The translations under genes were made by a program, and so were the position numbers. The notes below the pieces were generated by a model. It was not told the DNA's origin. It did no database searches and was given only the letters and a program-made list of their open reading frames with translations. 64,000 bases of DNA from Enterocloster hominis (ex Liu et al. 2021) (lineage in GTDB: Bacteria; Bacillota; Clostridia; Lachnospirales; Lachnospiraceae). Location: the NCBI GenBank assembly GCA_014385265.1, contig JACRTJ010000018.1, positions 62,001 through 126,000 on the forward strand, read 5' to 3'. Below, piece after piece: positions 61,289 to 64,000 of the stretch (positions are counted from its first letter, which is position 1; each line of letters begins with the position of its first letter).

Positions 61289-64000
61289 AGCTGCTGGAAC
61301 AATGCCAGAAATGGAATGAGGAAGATGAATTCCAGAAGATCATAGACACGCTGGAGGCCATCCCTGCCGGGGAGCGCACGCCAGAGATGGACAGCGAGCT
61401 GGCCCGGGCATACAGCAATCTGGCAGAGCCGGGAGACCGGGAGCTGTTCCAGAGGGCCATTGGCCTGCTGGAGCCCCATGAAGCCCGCCCCGGCGATGCG
61501 GATACTCAGGAGCTGATCGACAGCTGCCGCCGATGTCTGGCTTTGCCGGGGTTTGAGAAGAATTTCCGGCAGCGGACGAAGGAGGCCTGGGCAGCTTTTG
61601 CCGGGATCGAGGCAGAGCTTCGCCGGATCATGGATACGGATGAGATGCGGGAGAGGGGAGAAGAGCTGGTGGAGGAATGCCAAAAAGTCCTGGAGCTGGC
61701 CTTCTGTTCCCCCTCCTTTGAACTGGGCGTTGGCGTGGAGAAGTATGAACTGATCCTCAGCGCCGACGGAAACCGGTCGGCCCTGTTCCCGCTGGTCTAT
61801 TTCCAGCGCCGTGCGCCGGAGTCTGTGCTGGAGCACTGGAATATCCTGGTGGGACGTCAGCCCTCAGCGGGATTTTCGCTCCAGGCCGGGGAACTCCAGG
61901 TGCAGGCGGAGGACGTGCTGGTCTGGACAGAGCCCAGGGAGGACCGGGTTTCCCTGACTCTTTACTGTGAGAAGCTCCTGCCGCTGATGAGGGAGGAGGA
62001 AGATAAGGTATGGTGGCTGCTCTGTACCCTCACAGACCAGGTGCTGGGGGAGGTGTCCTCCATTGCTCTCATCCATGATCTGGATATTGTGGAACAGCCC
62101 AGGTCTGGAACAGCGGTCCTGCTTTCTGAGCTTCCGGGGAAGCTTCGGGATATGGGATATACACGATGGGACGATGCCGGGGATTATCTGGAAAACAGCT
62201 ACATTGCCTATGAGCTGGAGCCGGTGAAGGATCCGGAGGCCGACTGGCGTCTGGATGTGGGGGCCGGTTCAACCCGCCTGCCGGTCCTCATCAACGACTA
62301 TATGAGGTCTGAGAGCGGAATCATGGACGATTACCACAGAGACGGCATTGCGGCCGGCTTCCTGTGTTATCCACTGGATGGATTTACCGGGGAAGGACGG
62401 GCGGAGGAAATTTTAACGTTCCGGGACGCCTTGCGGGAGTCGGTCCGGGAACATGCGGGAGAGGATGCAGTGACGTTTCTGGGCGGGGCCACTGGCCTGT
62501 ATTACGGGTATCTGGATCTTATAGCCTGGGATCTGCCCGCTGTCCTGGATGCGGCCAGGGAATTTTTTGCTGGAACAGATATGGCCTGGGGCGGATTCCA
62601 CGTGTTCAGGAGGGATGTGGGGGCCGTCCGCCTGTGGGAACAGGAGGGAGAGCCACAGGTGGATGCAAAGACCGGTTCCCTGCTTTCGGCCCAGGACATT
62701 GAAACGCTGGGATCCTTTGAGGATGGAGTATCGGGGTATTTTGGGAAAATGCTCCAGTGGCTGGAGGACTTTATTGAGCGGGGCGTGGAGACGGGACGGT
62801 TTACCAGCCGGCAGGCCAGACAGGATCTTAAGATCGCCCTGTGGTATTCCTATGCCTGCAACAATCTGGATGAGTACAGATATTATTATAAGGCGGCCCA
62901 GTGGATGAAGGATTCAGAGAAAAATGCCGGGGGCTGTGCCACATGGTACTACCGGTACTCGGTGGCCCTGATGTACTGCGGCCGGCTGGAGGAGGCACTG
63001 GATTATGCAGAAAAGGGGATCCGGGAGGAACCGGATTATCCATGGATCTGGCTGCAGGCGGCCAAGCTGCGGTCCCATTCCGGCGATAAAGCCGGAGCAT
63101 TGGAGGCCGTGGCCCACGGCCTTAAGCTGGAGCCTGGCGATCATGAGTTCCTGACGCTCAAAGGAGAGATCGAGGCCGGGGAGCCGCTGGAGCGGATGGA
63201 ATACCACTGGATCGATCCCGGAGCCGACCGGAATCTCCAGCAGGGCCTGGATGAAGATGCCGATGAGAAGCAGCGGTCCATTTCCTGCATTACCGTCAAT
63301 CGGGAAGGACTGGAACGGTTCTGGAATATTTTTGGGCCGAAACCGGAGCAGTATGCGCCAGACGGGCCGTTTACCCAGTTCCCCTACACAGTAAACGGAC
63401 AGACCTTTGATCTGGTATTCCAGATGAACGAGGCCGGCATGTCCAGCCTCAGCGCAGACTGGCTGGAGCGGCTGGCAGACTGGCTTAAGGAGGGGCGGTG
63501 GCTGGAACGGAACCACCCGGACGGCAGGCCGGCCTGTCTGGATACGGTGCTGGTGGGACTGGATTATCACATGGGCCTGGTCTATCATCTGATGGAAGAG
63601 GACGAATATTTCCAGATATTCCTCCTTCCGGACGGGACCGAAAAGGAGGGCGCGTTCTGGTCCCCGGAGGAGAGCAGCGGGCCGGAGGTTTATACCATAG
63701 AAGAGATGGAAGCAGTGGAAGAGCATATCCGGAAATATTTTGGGGAGATCGGGCATGTTTTCCATGAGCTGGTCTCGCCGGATATCCATGTGGACATCTG
63801 TGTGGTTCCCCCTGACGGGGAGCGGGAGTATTATACATTGGTCACCATGGGCATGGGAGCCCGCCGGATGCAGGTCCCGGAGGAGCTGGCAAAATACCGT
63901 CTGGAGCGGGCAGAGCTGGCCATTGCCCTGCCGCCGGACTGGAGGCTGGACGAGGAGTCCATGAAGGATGAGCGGTGGTACTGGCCGGTCCGTCTGTTAA
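61285..64000 (+). CDS. Second polyimmunity protein, cut off by the window edge
   Basis: ATG at 61285, 7 bases after AAGGAGGA, opens a frame without stop to the window end (905 codons seen). Residues 1-90 are a shortened TPR block and 90-455 the same partner domain as in the first giant protein (HWNILVGRQP, WWLLCTLTDQVLGEV, GGATGLYYGYLDLIAWD). Then comes a different TPR region (480-640), an unassigned segment (660-790), and from about 800 a SUFU domain nearly matching that of the first protein (FHELVSPDIHVDICVVPP). Compared with the first protein, a block of about 36 residues is missing after LLEPHE. Codon choice is closer to the chromosomal genes. Confidence 0.88.
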   Translation, partial: MKLLEQCQKWNEEDEFQKIIDTLEAIPAGERTPEMDSELARAYSNLAEPGDRELFQRAIGLLEPHEARPGDADTQELIDSCRRCLALPGFEKNFRQRTKEAWAAFAGIEAELRRIMDTDEMRERGEELVEECQKVLELAFCSPSFELGVGVEKYELILSADGNRSALFPLVYFQRRAPESVLEHWNILVGRQPSAGFSLQAGELQVQAEDVLVWTEPREDRVSLTLYCEKLLPLMREEEDKVWWLLCTLTDQVLGEVSSIALIHDLDIVEQPRSGTAVLLSELPGKLRDMGYTRWDDAGDYLENSYIAYELEPVKDPEADWRLDVGAGSTRLPVLINDYMRSESGIMDDYHRDGIAAGFLCYPLDGFTGEGRAEEILTFRDALRESVREHAGEDAVTFLGGATGLYYGYLDLIAWDLPAVLDAAREFFAGTDMAWGGFHVFRRDVGAVRLWEQEGEPQVDAKTGSLLSAQDIETLGSFEDGVSGYFGKMLQWLEDFIERGVETGRFTSRQARQDLKIALWYSYACNNLDEYRYYYKAAQWMKDSEKNAGGCATWYYRYSVALMYCGRLEEALDYAEKGIREEPDYPWIWLQAAKLRSHSGDKAGALEAVAHGLKLEPGDHEFLTLKGEIEAGEPLERMEYHWIDPGADRNLQQGLDEDADEKQRSISCITVNREGLERFWNIFGPKPEQYAPDGPFTQFPYTVNGQTFDLVFQMNEAGMSSLSADWLERLADWLKEGRWLERNHPDGRPACLDTVLVGLDYHMGLVYHLMEEDEYFQIFLLPDGTEKEGAFWSPEESSGPEVYTIEEMEAVEEHIRKYFGEIGHVFHELVSPDIHVDICVVPPDGEREYYTLVTMGMGARRMQVPEELAKYRLERAELAIALPPDWRLDEESMKDERWYWPVRLL

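Overview
The window looks like a chromosomal segment from an anaerobic, spore-forming Firmicute of the Lachnospiraceae type (Clostridium cluster XIVa). The grounds are moderately high GC, strong AGGAGG ribosome sites, dense co-directional operons, and clostridial gene content and order (mtaB-ireB-ruvX-DUF1292-fur-RNase J, short ThiI with a cysteine desulfurase, eukaryotic-type GlyRS, DUF5721, DUF1177). I cannot name the species from the sequence.

Positions 1-40,130 are conserved chromosome. In order they hold: tRNA/rRNA modification (rsmE end, cysteine desulfurase, thiI); a Crh-like HPr paralogue on the minus strand; a long housekeeping operon (mtaB, ireB, ruvX, DUF1292, fur, RNase J, MltG-like fragment, a TrmR/TrhP-like wobble-uridine pair, ydcF); a repeat-rich gap; an M16C protease, era, recO, a lipoprotein and glyQS; maf, a HAD phosphatase, a parvulin lipoprotein and DUF5721; a LysR gene followed by a YfcC carrier and an M20 amidohydrolase; an M3 peptidase; htpG behind a CIRCE operator; a CPBP protease; degV behind a 21-bp palindrome; a radical SAM gene divergent from galactokinase; a tyrosine recombinase whose start codon lies in a perfect hairpin; and a cell-wall cluster of NlpC/P60, a Cys/Gly/Asn-repeat protein with a sigma-K-like promoter, and an amidase. 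Two tRNA genes, Ala(CGC) and Val(CAC), close this part.

From about 40,200 to the right edge the window is an accessory island. It opens with tandem palindromic repeats, followed by a run of about 25 mostly small, tightly spaced, same-strand genes, each with its own ribosome site. Recognisable families are those used as immunity or antidote proteins in polymorphic-toxin systems: Imm17-like, SUKH-3, DKNYY, DUF5713, Imm26-like, NADAR, Imm51/DUF6881-like, DUF6547 and Imm32-like. The centrepiece is a 2064-residue protein (53,395-59,589) that strings together a DUF2185-type domain, two TPR blocks, a SMI1/KNR4 domain, DUF4261, SUFU and DUF4253. A second, incomplete protein of the same kind (61,285 to the edge) shares two of its domains but uses different synonymous codons. 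No toxin gene is visible. I read the island as a polyimmunity locus, an accumulating store of antidotes against toxins of neighbouring bacteria. It also carries decaying members: a frameshifted gene at a U-UUA-AAC site and an amber-interrupted gene.

Domain names come from reading motifs by eye. No database search was run.
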